From Paraburkholderia acidipaludis NBRC 101816 (GTDB lineage: Bacteria > Pseudomonadota > Gammaproteobacteria > Burkholderiales > Burkholderiaceae), in contig NZ_BAXZ01000021.1 in assembly GCF_000684975.1 (NCBI RefSeq), positions 75,438 through 139,437 on the forward strand: DNA of 64,000 bases, written 5' to 3'. Position numbers and translations under genes: made by a program. Below the pieces are notes generated by a model. The model made no database searches, was not told where the DNA came from, and worked only from the letters and a program-made list of their open reading frames with translations. Positions within the stretch are counted from its first letter, which is position 1, and the number at the start of each line of letters is the position of its first letter. This document shows, piece after piece, positions 8,466 through 17,178 of this stretch.

Positions 8466-10019
8466 ATGAGCGATCGAACGAGCGGCCGGATCGAAGGACT
8501 GCTACCCGTCGTGGAGGCGGAAGGCGTGACGAAGCGCTACGGCTCCACGGCGGCGCTCGCGGGCGTGAGCCTGCGCGTCATGCCGGGCGAGTCGCACGCG
8601 CTGGTGGGCCGCAACGGCGCCGGCAAGTCCACGCTCGTTTCGATCCTCACGGGGCTGCGCAAGCCCGACGAGGGCACGGTGCGCTTCAATGGCGAGACCG
8701 CGCCGCCGCTCGCCGACCGCGATGCCTGGCGCGAGCGCGTGGCGTGCGTCTATCAGCATTCCACGATCATCCGCGACCTGAGCGTGGCCGAGAACCTGTT
8801 CATCAATCGCCAGCCCGGACGGCGCGGCGTGATCGACTGGCAGGCCATGCGACGCGACGCGCGCGCGCTGCTCGACCATTGGCGCATCGACGTGCGCGAG
8901 GATGCGCGGGCGGGCGACCTCACGGTGGAAGCGCGGCAGCTCGTGGAAATCGCGCGGGCGCTTTCGTACGGCGCGCGCTTCATCATTCTCGACGAGCCCA
9001 CCGCGCAGCTCGACGGTGAGGAGATCAAACGACTTTTTCGCCGCATCGACGAGTTGCAGCGCGAGGGGGTGACGTTCCTCTTTATCTCGCACCATCTGCA
9101 GGAGGTGTACGAGATCTGCCAGGCCGTGACGGTGTTGCGCGACGCGCGCCATATCGTCAGCGCGCCGGTGGCGGAGCTGCCGCGCGAACGCCTGATCGAG
9201 GCGATGACCGGCGAGCGCGGCGGCCTGAACGTTGCCGATGCCGCTGCACGCGCGCCGCTGCCCGCCGAGGCGCAGGTCGTGCTCGACGTGCGCGATATCG
9301 CCGGACACGACTACCGCAACGTGTCGTTCTCGGTGAAGCGCGGCGAGGTGGTCGGCCTCACGGGCGCGACGAGCAGCGGGCGCACGAGTGTGGGCGAAGC
9401 GATTGCCGGCCTGAACGCGCAGCGCTCGGGCGAGATTCGCGTGAAGGGCGTGGCCCTCGAACCCGGCGACGTGCCCGCCGCGCTCGCGCAGGGCGTCGCC
9501 TGCGTGCCGAAAGACCGGCACCACGAAGGGCTCGTGCTCACGCAGTCCATTGCGGAGAACGCCACGATGACCATCGCGGGCCTGCTTGGCCGCTTCGGCA
9601 TCGCGCCGCCCGCGAAGAAGCGCGCCATGGGGCAGCGCATGATCGAGGCGCTCGGCATCGTGGCGCAAGGGCCGGAGCATGTCGTTGCCGGGCTCTCGGG
9701 CGGCAATCAGCAGAAGGTCGTGATGGCCCGCGCGCTGGCGAGCAATCCGGACGTGCTCGTGCTGATCGACCCCACCGCCGGCGTGGACGTGAAGTCGAAG
9801 GAGGCGCTGCTTTCGGTCGTCGATCGCGTGCGCGGAGGCGAAGAGGGCGAGCAAGGCGGTAAGGCCGTGCTGGTGGTGTCGAGCGAACTCGACGATCTGC
9901 GCACTTGCGACCGGGTGCTCGTGATGTTTCGAGGCGAGATCGTGGCGGAGTTCCCGGCGGGCTGGCAGGACCACGAAATGATTGCATCAATCGAAGGAGT
10001 CAGTCTCCATGAAGCCTAG
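8466..10019 (+). CDS. Sugar ABC transporter ATP-binding protein (RbsA-like, two nucleotide-binding domains)
   Basis: 517 residues from ATG 8466, 8 bp after the binding-protein stop. The first ABC domain has Walker A GRNGAGKST, a signature-like TVEARQLVEIARAL and Walker B FIILDEPTAQLD. The second has the degenerate Walker A GATSSGRTS usual in RbsA-type proteins and a canonical LSGGNQQKV signature. In its Walker B the normal LDEPT reads LIDPT, so the Walker B Asp aligns with Ile and the catalytic Glu with Asp. The second site is probably weak or structural. The last 11 bases overlap the permease gene, which supports translational coupling. Confidence 0.94.
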   Translation: MSDRTSGRIEGLLPVVEAEGVTKRYGSTAALAGVSLRVMPGESHALVGRNGAGKSTLVSILTGLRKPDEGTVRFNGETAPPLADRDAWRERVACVYQHSTIIRDLSVAENLFINRQPGRRGVIDWQAMRRDARALLDHWRIDVREDARAGDLTVEARQLVEIARALSYGARFIILDEPTAQLDGEEIKRLFRRIDELQREGVTFLFISHHLQEVYEICQAVTVLRDARHIVSAPVAELPRERLIEAMTGERGGLNVADAAARAPLPAEAQVVLDVRDIAGHDYRNVSFSVKRGEVVGLTGATSSGRTSVGEAIAGLNAQRSGEIRVKGVALEPGDVPAALAQGVACVPKDRHHEGLVLTQSIAENATMTIAGLLGRFGIAPPAKKRAMGQRMIEALGIVAQGPEHVVAGLSGGNQQKVVMARALASNPDVLVLIDPTAGVDVKSKEALLSVVDRVRGGEEGEQGGKAVLVVSSELDDLRTCDRVLVMFRGEIVAEFPAGWQDHEMIASIEGVSLHEA

Positions 10020-11049
10020 TGTTTCGACGTCCGCGCTCGCCGCGGGCGATCCCGGCCCAGTTTCAACGGGCCAGCGCGCGCGGCCGCGCATCGAACTCGC
10101 GCGCCTGCGCGACTTCGCCTTGCTTCCCGCGCTGCTGCTGCTGATCGTGATCGGCGGCTTCGTGAGCCCGAGCTTTCTCACGAAGGCCAATCTCATCAGC
10201 GTGCTCGGCGCTTCGGCCGCGCTCGCGCTCCTCGTGCTTGCCGAATCGCTCATCGTGCTGACCGGCAAGTTCGACCTCTCGCTCGAATCCACCGTGGGCA
10301 TCGCGCCCGCGGTCGGGGCCATGCTCGTGATGCCGGCTGCGTCGGCGGGCTTCGGCCTGGAATGGCCCGCGTTCGTGGGGCTCGTCGCGATTCTCGCCGT
10401 CGGGGCGCTGATCGGCTTCATCAACGGCTTTCTCGTGGTGCGCCTGCGGCTGAACGCGTTCATCGTCACGCTCGCCATGCTGATCGTGCTGCGCGGCATG
10501 CTTGTGGGCGCGACCAAGGGCGGCACGCTCTTCGACATGCCGCCTTCGTTCTTCGCGCTCGCCACGACCATCGTGCTGGGCCTGCCGCTTTCGGTGTGGC
10601 TCGCCGCCGTGGCGTTCGCCATTGCCGCGTTCATGTTGCGCTATCACCGCGTGGGCCGCGCGCTCTATGCGATCGGCGGCAATCCCGACGCGGCGCGTGC
10701 CGCGGGCATTCGCGTCGAGCGCATTACGTGGGGCGTATTCGTGCTGGGCAGCATTCTCGCGGCATTGGGCGGCCTGATCGTCACGGGCTACGTGGGCGCG
10801 ATCAACGCGAACCAGGGCAACGGCATGATCTTCACCGTGTTCGCGGCGGCCGTGATCGGCGGCATCTCGCTCGACGGCGGCAAGGGCACCATGTTCGGCG
10901 CGCTGCTGGGCGTGCTGCTGCTGGGCGTGGTGCAGAACCTGCTCACGCTGGCCCAGGTGCCTTCGTTCTGGGTCCAGGCGATCTACGGCGCGATCATTCT
11001 CGGCTCGCTGATGGTGGCGCGGCTGGCGGGCGGCGAAGCGCAGAACTGA
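10009..11049 (+). CDS. Sugar ABC transporter permease (RbsC-type)
   Basis: 346 residues from ATG 10009, with GAAGGAG upstream, overlapping the ATPase gene. A polar N-terminus (about 35 residues) precedes eight to ten hydrophobic segments, starting with FALLPALLLLIVIGGFV. Family marks of the BPD_transp_2 permeases are present: LTGKFDLSLESTVG, GFINGFLVVRLRLNAFIVTLAM, and AIGGNPDAARAAGIRVERI, the EAA-like coupling loop. It forms the inner-membrane channel of the importer. Confidence 0.94.
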   Translation: MKPSVSTSALAAGDPGPVSTGQRARPRIELARLRDFALLPALLLLIVIGGFVSPSFLTKANLISVLGASAALALLVLAESLIVLTGKFDLSLESTVGIAPAVGAMLVMPAASAGFGLEWPAFVGLVAILAVGALIGFINGFLVVRLRLNAFIVTLAMLIVLRGMLVGATKGGTLFDMPPSFFALATTIVLGLPLSVWLAAVAFAIAAFMLRYHRVGRALYAIGGNPDAARAAGIRVERITWGVFVLGSILAALGGLIVTGYVGAINANQGNGMIFTVFAAAVIGGISLDGGKGTMFGALLGVLLLGVVQNLLTLAQVPSFWVQAIYGAIILGSLMVARLAGGEAQN

Positions 11050-11084
11050 ACGGACCGGAAAAACGGCAATCGCGGAGAACCCAC

Positions 11085-11411
11085 GTGAAGAGCGGCACCC
11101 CCCAAACCGACTTTCGCCTGATCCTGCTCGCGCCCGAGGACAACTGCCTGATCGCGGCGGCGCGGCTGGAAGCGGGCACGGTCGTCGAGATCGAAGGCGA
11201 GCGCGTGACGTTCGCGCAGACGATCGAGCTTGGTCACAAGGTCGCGCGGCGCGCGCTCGCGAAGGACGAGAAAGTGCTGCGCTACGGCGCGCTCATCGGC
11301 CACGTGACCGGGCCGGTGGCGCGCGGCGAGCATCTGCATACGCACAACCTCGAAAGCGACTATCTGCCGACCTACACGCACGACGCTGGGCACGCGTACG
11401 TGCATCACTGA
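11085..11411 (+). CDS. UxaA-type dehydratase small subunit (SAF domain)
   Basis: 108 residues from GTG 11085, with CGGAG just upstream. It is a single SAF domain like the N-terminal 100 residues of altronate and galactarate dehydratases: NCLIAAARLEAGT, the ELGHKVARRAL segment with its conserved His, and HTHNLES. In two-gene members of the family this small subunit pairs with a large catalytic subunit, which is the next gene, 34 bp downstream. The pair would dehydrate a sugar acid to its 2-keto-3-deoxy derivative, here probably L-fuconate. Substrate is inferred from the surrounding operon. Confidence 0.87.
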   Translation: MKSGTPQTDFRLILLAPEDNCLIAAARLEAGTVVEIEGERVTFAQTIELGHKVARRALAKDEKVLRYGALIGHVTGPVARGEHLHTHNLESDYLPTYTHDAGHAYVHH

Positions 11412-11445
11412 TGCTTAAACGCTTTTCGCAGGCAGGATATCCGTC

Positions 11446-12735
11446 ATGAACGACCCCCGCATCACCCCGCCTCTCGAAGGCTGGCTGCGCAGCGACGGCC
11501 GCAAGGGCATACGCAACGTCGTCGCGGTGGCTTATCTCGTCGAATGCGCGCACCACGTCGCGCGCGAGATCGTCGCGCAGTTCCGCGAGCCGCTCGACGC
11601 GTTCGACGACGGCGCCATGCCGGACGATTCCCCCGTGCATCTGATCGGCTTTCCGGGCTGCTACCCGAACACCTATGCCGAGAAGATGATGGAGCGGCTC
11701 ACCACGCATCCGAACGTGGGGGCCGTGCTGTTCGTCTCGCTGGGCTGCGAGAGCATGAACAAGCATTATCTCGTCGAGCAGGTGTGGGCAAGCGGCAGGC
11801 CCGTAGAAGTCCTGACGATCCAGGAGAAGGGCGGCACGCGCAGCACGATCCAGTACGGCATGGACTGGGTGCGCGAGGCGCGCCGGACGCTGGGTGCGCA
11901 GCAGAAGGTGCCGATGGGCGTCGACGAACTGGTGGTCGGCACGATCTGCGGCGGCTCGGACGGCACGAGCGGCATCACGGCGAATCCGGCCGTGGGCCGC
12001 GCGTTCGACCGGCTGATCGAGGCGGGCGCGAGCTGCATCTTCGAGGAAACCGGCGAGCTCGTGGGCTGCGAGTACCACATGAAGAACCGCGCGGCGCGGC
12101 CCGAGCTCGGCGAGGCCATTGTCGCCTGCGTGGCGAAAGCCGCGCGCTATTACTCGATTCTCGGGCACGGCTCGTTCGCGGTAGGCAACGCGGACGGCGG
12201 GCTCACCACCCAGGAAGAGAAGTCGCTGGGCGCTTATGCCAAGAGCGGCGCCTCGCCTATTGTGGGCATCGTCAAGCCCGGCGACGTGCCGCCCACGGGC
12301 GGTCTCTATCTGCTCGACGTGGTGCCCGACGGCGAGCCGCGCTTCGGCTTTCCCAACATCAGCGACAACGCCGAGATTGCGGAGCTCATTGCCTGCGGCG
12401 CGCACGTGATTCTCTTCACGACGGGGCGCGGCTCCGTGGTCGGCTCGGCGCTGGCGCCCGTCGTCAAGGTGTGCGCGAATCCGCTGACGTATCGCAATCT
12501 GGCGGGCGACATGGATGTCGACGCGGGGCGGATTCTCGAAGGCCGCGCGACGCTGGACGAAGTGGGCCGCGAGGTGTTCAACGCGACGATCGCCGTCGCG
12601 GCGGGCGTGCCCTCGAAATCCGAGGCGCTCGGGCATCAGGAGTTCATCCTGACTTACAAAACCTTCGAGCCCGTCGGGCCGGCGTGCCTGCCTGCGGGCG
12701 CGCGTTTGCCCGCGGTCGGGATCGCGGGGCATTGA
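11446..12735 (+). CDS. UxaA-family sugar-acid dehydratase, large catalytic subunit
   Basis: 429 residues, matching the C-terminal domain of altronate/galactarate dehydratases. Motifs are GWLRSDGRKGIRNVV near the start, GFPGCYPN, GTICGGSDGTSGITANPAVG, IFEETGELVGCE, GNADGGLTTQEEKSLGAYAKSG and LFTTGRGSVVGSA. Conserved Cys residues could bind the metal or cluster used by the family. Most known L-fuconate dehydratases belong to the enolase superfamily; here a two-part UxaA enzyme fills the dehydratase slot between a lactonase and a 2-keto-3-deoxy-acid dehydrogenase. The family is secure, the substrate inferred. Confidence 0.9.
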   Translation: MNDPRITPPLEGWLRSDGRKGIRNVVAVAYLVECAHHVAREIVAQFREPLDAFDDGAMPDDSPVHLIGFPGCYPNTYAEKMMERLTTHPNVGAVLFVSLGCESMNKHYLVEQVWASGRPVEVLTIQEKGGTRSTIQYGMDWVREARRTLGAQQKVPMGVDELVVGTICGGSDGTSGITANPAVGRAFDRLIEAGASCIFEETGELVGCEYHMKNRAARPELGEAIVACVAKAARYYSILGHGSFAVGNADGGLTTQEEKSLGAYAKSGASPIVGIVKPGDVPPTGGLYLLDVVPDGEPRFGFPNISDNAEIAELIACGAHVILFTTGRGSVVGSALAPVVKVCANPLTYRNLAGDMDVDAGRILEGRATLDEVGREVFNATIAVAAGVPSKSEALGHQEFILTYKTFEPVGPACLPAGARLPAVGIAGH

Positions 12736-12790
12736 CGCGCGCTGCGCGCGGCGTAATCTTTGAAGACTGCTTTTTCGGGAGGCACGAGGC

Positions 12791-13828
12791 ATGGCACAGG
12801 AACGGCATCCACAGGTGACAGGCAGGCGGCGCATCGGCCGCACGGCACTGGAGGTGAGCGCGCTGAGCCTCGGCACGGCGCCGCTCGGCGGTCTTTACCG
12901 CGATCTGACCGAGGAAGAGGCGCAGGACACCGTCGACGCTGCATGGGACGCCGGCCTGCGCTTCTTCGATACGGCGCCGCACTACGGGCACACCAAGGCC
13001 GAGCATCGGCTCGGCGCGGCGCTGCGGCGCCGTCCGCGCGGCGAGTTCGTGCTCTCGACGAAGGTGGGCCGCCACTTCGTGCCGCGCACGCATCCTTACG
13101 ACGGGAGCGAGGGCTGGCAGGATCCGCTGCCCTTCGAAGCCATCTACGACTACACGCGCGACGGGATACTGCGTTCGTTCGAGGACAGCCAGCAGCGGCT
13201 CGGCATCGTCGAGATCGACATCCTGCTCGTGCACGACATCGGCCGGTTCACGCACGGCGACCGGAATGCGCACTACTGGCGGCAACTGACCGAGGGCGGA
13301 GGCTTTCGCGCGCTCGACGAACTGCGCTCGGCCGGCATGGTGAAGGCGCTGGGCTTCGGCGTGAACGAGCGCGAAGTGATCCTGGAGGCGATGCGCGAAT
13401 TCGACATCGACTGTGCGCTGCTGGCGGGCCGCTACACGCTGCTCGAACAGGCGCCGCTGGACGACCTGCTGCCGGCGTGTCTCGAACGCGGCGTGAGTCT
13501 CCTGCTGGGCGGCGCGTTCAATTCGGGCATCCTTGCGCACGGGCTTTCCGGGGACCGCAAGTTCAACTACGGCGACGCGCCGCCCGAGGTGGTCGAACGC
13601 GTGGCGCGGCTCGAGGCCGTGTGCCGCGGCTTCAACGTGCCGCTCGCCGCCGCCGCGTTGCAGTTTCCGTATGCGCATCCCGCTATCGCGACGGTGCTCA
13701 ACGGCGCGCGCAACCCGGCAGAAGTGCGCGAAAACGCGGCGTCGTTCGAAGTGCCCATTCCTGCCGGCTTGTGGACCGCGCTGCGCGATGAAGGCCTCAT
13801 CGATCCGCGCGCGCCGCTGCCCGCCTGA
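12791..13828 (+). CDS. Aldo-keto reductase, probable L-fucose / D-threo-aldose 1-dehydrogenase
   Basis: 345 residues with an (alpha/beta)8 aldo-keto reductase pattern. The full catalytic tetrad is visible: Asp60 and Tyr65 (FFDTAPHYG), Lys91 (LSTKVGR) and His148 (LLVHDIG). The PHYGHTKAEHRLGAAL region is typical of D-threo-aldose 1-dehydrogenases, which oxidise L-fucose, D-arabinose or L-galactose to the lactone with NAD(P)+. It sits between the dehydratase and lactonase genes, which fits the first step of the pathway. A plain sugar or steroid reductase is possible from the fold alone; the operon argues against it. Confidence 0.88.
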   Translation: MAQERHPQVTGRRRIGRTALEVSALSLGTAPLGGLYRDLTEEEAQDTVDAAWDAGLRFFDTAPHYGHTKAEHRLGAALRRRPRGEFVLSTKVGRHFVPRTHPYDGSEGWQDPLPFEAIYDYTRDGILRSFEDSQQRLGIVEIDILLVHDIGRFTHGDRNAHYWRQLTEGGGFRALDELRSAGMVKALGFGVNEREVILEAMREFDIDCALLAGRYTLLEQAPLDDLLPACLERGVSLLLGGAFNSGILAHGLSGDRKFNYGDAPPEVVERVARLEAVCRGFNVPLAAAALQFPYAHPAIATVLNGARNPAEVRENAASFEVPIPAGLWTALRDEGLIDPRAPLPA

Positions 13829-13832
13829 CGAC

Positions 13833-14678
13833 ATGACAACGACGACCGCACAGATCGACGCCCACCAGCACTACTGGGACCCCGCGCGCGGCGATTACGG
13901 CTGGCTGACGCCCGATCTGTCCGCGCTCTACCGCAAGTTCGGTCCGGCCGATCTCGCGCCGCTGCGCGTGCGCTGCGGCGTGACGCGCACGGTTGTCGTG
14001 CAGGCCGCGCCGACCGTGGACGAAACGCGCTACCTGCTTGCGCTGGCGCGCGACGACGCATCGATTGCGGGCGTGGTGGGCTGGGTGCCGCTCGACGACC
14101 CGCAGGCGCCGGCCTTGATCGCCGAGCTTGCGCGCGAGCCGAAATTCCGCGCCGTGCGCCCGATGCTGCAAGACCTGCCCGACGACGAGTGGATCGCCAC
14201 GGCCGATACGTCGCGCGCCGTCGACGCGCTGATCGCCCACGACGTTGCCTTCGACGCGCTGATCTTCACGCGTCACGCACCCGCGCTCGAAACCTTCCTC
14301 GCGCGCCATCCGGCGCTGCGCGTGGTGATCGACCACGGCGCGAAGCCGCCGATCCGTGACGGCGCCGCGGGATGGTCCGCCTGGGCCGATGCCGTTGCGC
14401 GGCTCGCGCGCTTTCCGCAGGTGCACTGCAAGGTCTCGGGGCTCGCCACCGAAGCGGTGCCGGGCTGGGACGACGCGACGCTCGAACCTTACGTCGCCCA
14501 TCTGTTGAGCGCTTTCGGCGCGCAACGTCTCATGTGGGGCAGCGACTGGCCCGTGTTGAACCTGAACGGCGACTACGCGCGCTGGCACGCATGCGCGCAA
14601 CGTCTGCTGCGCAGCTTGAGCGAAGCGGAGCGCGCGGCAGTGTTCGGCACGAACGCGGCGGCGTTCTATCGCCTGTGA
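13833..14678 (+). CDS. Amidohydrolase-family sugar lactonase (probable L-fuconolactonase)
   Basis: 281 residues, starting 4 bp after the dehydrogenase stop. It is a cog3618-type TIM-barrel amidohydrolase: the N-terminal DAHQHYWDP metal motif, RAVRPMLQDLPDDEW, VIDHGAKPPI, HCKVSGLATEA and the MWGSDWPVLNL end motif with the conserved Asp. Members act on L-fucono-, L-rhamnono- and 4-deoxy-lactones. It would open the lactone made by the upstream dehydrogenase to L-fuconate. The exact lactone is inferred from context. Confidence 0.9.
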   Translation: MTTTTAQIDAHQHYWDPARGDYGWLTPDLSALYRKFGPADLAPLRVRCGVTRTVVVQAAPTVDETRYLLALARDDASIAGVVGWVPLDDPQAPALIAELAREPKFRAVRPMLQDLPDDEWIATADTSRAVDALIAHDVAFDALIFTRHAPALETFLARHPALRVVIDHGAKPPIRDGAAGWSAWADAVARLARFPQVHCKVSGLATEAVPGWDDATLEPYVAHLLSAFGAQRLMWGSDWPVLNLNGDYARWHACAQRLLRSLSEAERAAVFGTNAAAFYRL

Positions 14679-14763
14679 GAACCGCGACGCGAAGCAAGAT
14701 TCTTCATCCCCTGAATGCGGCGAGGCGCGCAGCGCCCGGCCGCGATTCCAACCGGAGCAGCTG

Positions 14764-15507
14764 ATGGCACAACGACTGGCCGGCAAGACGGCCTTGATTA
14801 CGGCGGCGGGGCAGGGCATAGGCCTTGCCACCGCCGAACTCTTTGCGCGCGAAGGTGCGCGCGTGATCGCAACCGACATTCGCCCCGAGGCGCTCGCGGG
14901 GCTGCCCGTCGAGGCGCGGCGCCTGGACGTGCTCGACCCGAAGGCCATCGCCGCGCTCGTGGGCGAACTGGGCGCCATCGACGTGCTGTTCAACTGCGCG
15001 GGCTTCGTGCATGCGGGCTCCGTCCTCGAAGCGAGCGAAGAGGACTGGGACTTCGCGTTCGACCTGAACGTGAAGGCGATGTACCGCATGATCCGCGCGT
15101 TCCTGCCCGCGATGCTCGAAGCGGGGCGCGGCTCGATCATCAACATGTCGTCGGCGGCGTCCAGCGTGAAAGGCGTGCCCAACCGCTGTGCTTACGGCGC
15201 GTCGAAGGCGGCTGTGATAGGGTTGACGAAGTCGGTCGCCGCCGACTTCGTGACGCGCGGCATTCGCTGCAACGCGATCTGCCCCGGCACCGTGGCCTCG
15301 CCTTCGCTCGAAGAGCGCATTGCGATGCAGGCGGGCGCGCAGGGCACGAGCGTCGATGCGGCGCGCGCGGCCTTCGTCGCGCGCCAGCCGATGGGCCGCG
15401 TCGGCAAGCCGGAGGAGATTGCCGCGCTGGCGCTCTATCTCGCCTCGGACGAGTCGTCGTTCACGACCGGCCAGGCGCACGTGATCGACGGCGGCTGGGC
15501 GAACTGA
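14764..15507 (+). CDS. Short-chain dehydrogenase, probable 2-keto-3-deoxy-L-fuconate dehydrogenase
   Basis: 247 residues, classical SDR length. The cofactor loop reads TAAGQGIG instead of TGxxxGxG, the variant found in DHRS6-like enzymes, and ATDIR at the end of beta-2 favours NAD+. Also visible are FNCAGFVHAG (NAG-like motif), the catalytic Ser in MSSAAS, YGASKAA (YxxxK) and ICPGTVASPSL. It begins 85 bp after the lactonase. In the non-phosphorylating L-fucose route this enzyme oxidises 2-keto-3-deoxy-L-fuconate to the 2,4-diketo acid, the substrate of the hydrolase encoded next. Confidence 0.88.
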   Translation: MAQRLAGKTALITAAGQGIGLATAELFAREGARVIATDIRPEALAGLPVEARRLDVLDPKAIAALVGELGAIDVLFNCAGFVHAGSVLEASEEDWDFAFDLNVKAMYRMIRAFLPAMLEAGRGSIINMSSAASSVKGVPNRCAYGASKAAVIGLTKSVAADFVTRGIRCNAICPGTVASPSLEERIAMQAGAQGTSVDAARAAFVARQPMGRVGKPEEIAALALYLASDESSFTTGQAHVIDGGWAN

Positions 15508-15559
15508 GCGCACCGCGCCGCGATCGAACCGCAGCCATGTTCCAGAGGAAAGACAGACG

Positions 15560-16408
15560 ATGAAACTGCTTCGCTATGGGCCGAAAGGCCATGAAAAACC
15601 GGGCCTGCTCGACGCGGAAGGCCGCATCCGTTCGCTTTCGGGCGCGGTGGCCGACATTGCCGGCGACGTGCTCTCCGACGCGGGTCTGGCGCAACTGCGC
15701 TCGATCGACCCGGAAACGCTGCCGATCGTCGAGGGCAATCCGCGCCTCGGGCCCTGTGTGGGCCATATCGGCAAGATGGTGTGCATCGGCCTGAATTATG
15801 CCGATCACGCCGCCGAATCCGGCATGCCCGTGCCGCCCGAGCCCGTGGTGTTCAACAAGTGGACGAGCGCCATCGTTGGCCCGAACGACGACATCGACAT
15901 TCCGCGCGGCTCGAAGAAGACCGACTGGGAAGTGGAACTGGGCGTCGTGATCGGCAAGCACGCGAAGTACGTGGACGAAGCCCACGCGCTCGATTACGTG
16001 GCGGGCTATTGCGTCGTCAACGACGTTTCCGAACGCGAATGGCAGATCGAGCGCGCCGGCCAGTGGGACAAGGGCAAGGGCTTCGACACCTTCGGCCCGA
16101 CGGGCCCCTGGCTCGTCACGCGCGACGAGGTGCCCGATCCGCAGAATCTCGACCTGTGGCTCGAAGTGGACGGCCATCGCTACCAGAACGGCAACACGCG
16201 CACGATGATCTTCCCGGTCGCGAAGCTCGTGTCGTATCTGTCGCAATGCATGAGCCTGCAGCCGGGCGACGTGATCTCCACCGGCACGCCGCCGGGCGTC
16301 GGCATGGGCATCAAGCCCTCGCCGGTGTTCCTGAAGCCGGGGCAGACGGTGCGCCTTGGCATCCAGGGCCTCGGCGAGCAGATGCAGAAGACGCGCGCCG
16401 CCGAGTAA
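15560..16408 (+). CDS. Fumarylacetoacetate hydrolase-family enzyme, probable 2,4-diketo-3-deoxy-L-fuconate hydrolase
   Basis: 282 residues of the FAH superfamily. Present are GLNYADHAAESGMPVPPEPVVF, the metal-binding acidic cluster in DWEVELGVVIG and NDVSEREWQ, the KGFDTFGPTGPWLVT segment and ISTGTPPGVGMG. It is the last gene of the co-directional run from 7381 and would cleave the diketo acid to pyruvate and lactate, completing the pathway. Automatic annotation often calls such proteins ureidoglycolate lyase; the neighbours make the sugar-acid role more likely. Confidence 0.88.
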   Translation: MKLLRYGPKGHEKPGLLDAEGRIRSLSGAVADIAGDVLSDAGLAQLRSIDPETLPIVEGNPRLGPCVGHIGKMVCIGLNYADHAAESGMPVPPEPVVFNKWTSAIVGPNDDIDIPRGSKKTDWEVELGVVIGKHAKYVDEAHALDYVAGYCVVNDVSEREWQIERAGQWDKGKGFDTFGPTGPWLVTRDEVPDPQNLDLWLEVDGHRYQNGNTRTMIFPVAKLVSYLSQCMSLQPGDVISTGTPPGVGMGIKPSPVFLKPGQTVRLGIQGLGEQMQKTRAAE

Positions 16409-16447
16409 GCGGCTGCGCAGGCCGTGCCCCCTCGTCCCTCGGCCGGC

Positions 16448-16891
16448 TCAGTCGGTTGACTCCGGCTCGCTGCGCCCCGGGCGCTCCGGGAGCCGGCTCA
16501 CCGTTCCCTGCGCGAGCGCCACGAGGCGCTCGTCGCCGTTATCCATCACGAACACGCTGCACTGGCAGGTTGCCTGCTGCCGCCCCGCATGCACGACCTT
16601 CGCGCGGGCCACGAGCGTACCGTTGAGCGCGGGCCGCAGATAGTTGATCTTGTATTCGCCGGTCACGACGCGCGGGCCGAGCGCCAGCGCCCCCGCGAAA
16701 GTCAGCGCGTTGTCGGCGAGGTAGCTGATCACGCCGCCGTGCACGAAGCCATGCTGCTGCCGCAGTTCGTCCCGAACCGTCAGCCGCAGCGTCAGCTCGT
16801 CCTCGCCCACATGCATCAGTTCCGTGCCGAGCAGCACGCTGAACGGCTGCGCGTGAAGCGCTCCGCGCGCGCGATCCACCAGATCAGTCAT
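16448..16891 (-). CDS. PaaI-family hotdog thioesterase
   Basis: 147 residues, one hotdog fold. The characteristic loop HGFVHGGVISYLADNALTFAG (about residues 46-66) carries the Asn and Asp used by PaaI-type acyl-CoA thioesterases, and GEYKINYLRPALNGTLVARAKVVH forms the following strands. It is convergent with the sugar operon, 39 bp from its last stop. The acyl-CoA substrate is unknown and no partner gene is adjacent. Confidence 0.88.
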   Translation of the reverse strand: MTDLVDRARGALHAQPFSVLLGTELMHVGEDELTLRLTVRDELRQQHGFVHGGVISYLADNALTFAGALALGPRVVTGEYKINYLRPALNGTLVARAKVVHAGRQQATCQCSVFVMDNGDERLVALAQGTVSRLPERPGRSEPESTD

Positions 16892-17178
16892 CGTCGGATT
16901 CCCCGGGTCCAGGCCCGCATGGTTTCTTAACCACTCTAGGAAGTGCCTCGCTGCGGCGCAAGGTCAATCGGTGCCACGGTGCCCTGAATTGTTGCGGAAA
17001 ATGCGCGCAATGCCGTCGGAATTGTTTCTGAGTTCATGCGATTTGCATTCTGGGGCAGTTTTTTCGCGGTTTTGGGCTCAAAACAACGTTTGCGCGGCCG
17101 TAAACGCAGATTGGGCGTGAGCGACCACATGCTGCGCGCCAGTTTTTTCCCTCAGCCACCCGACCCCAGGTGTTCAAG

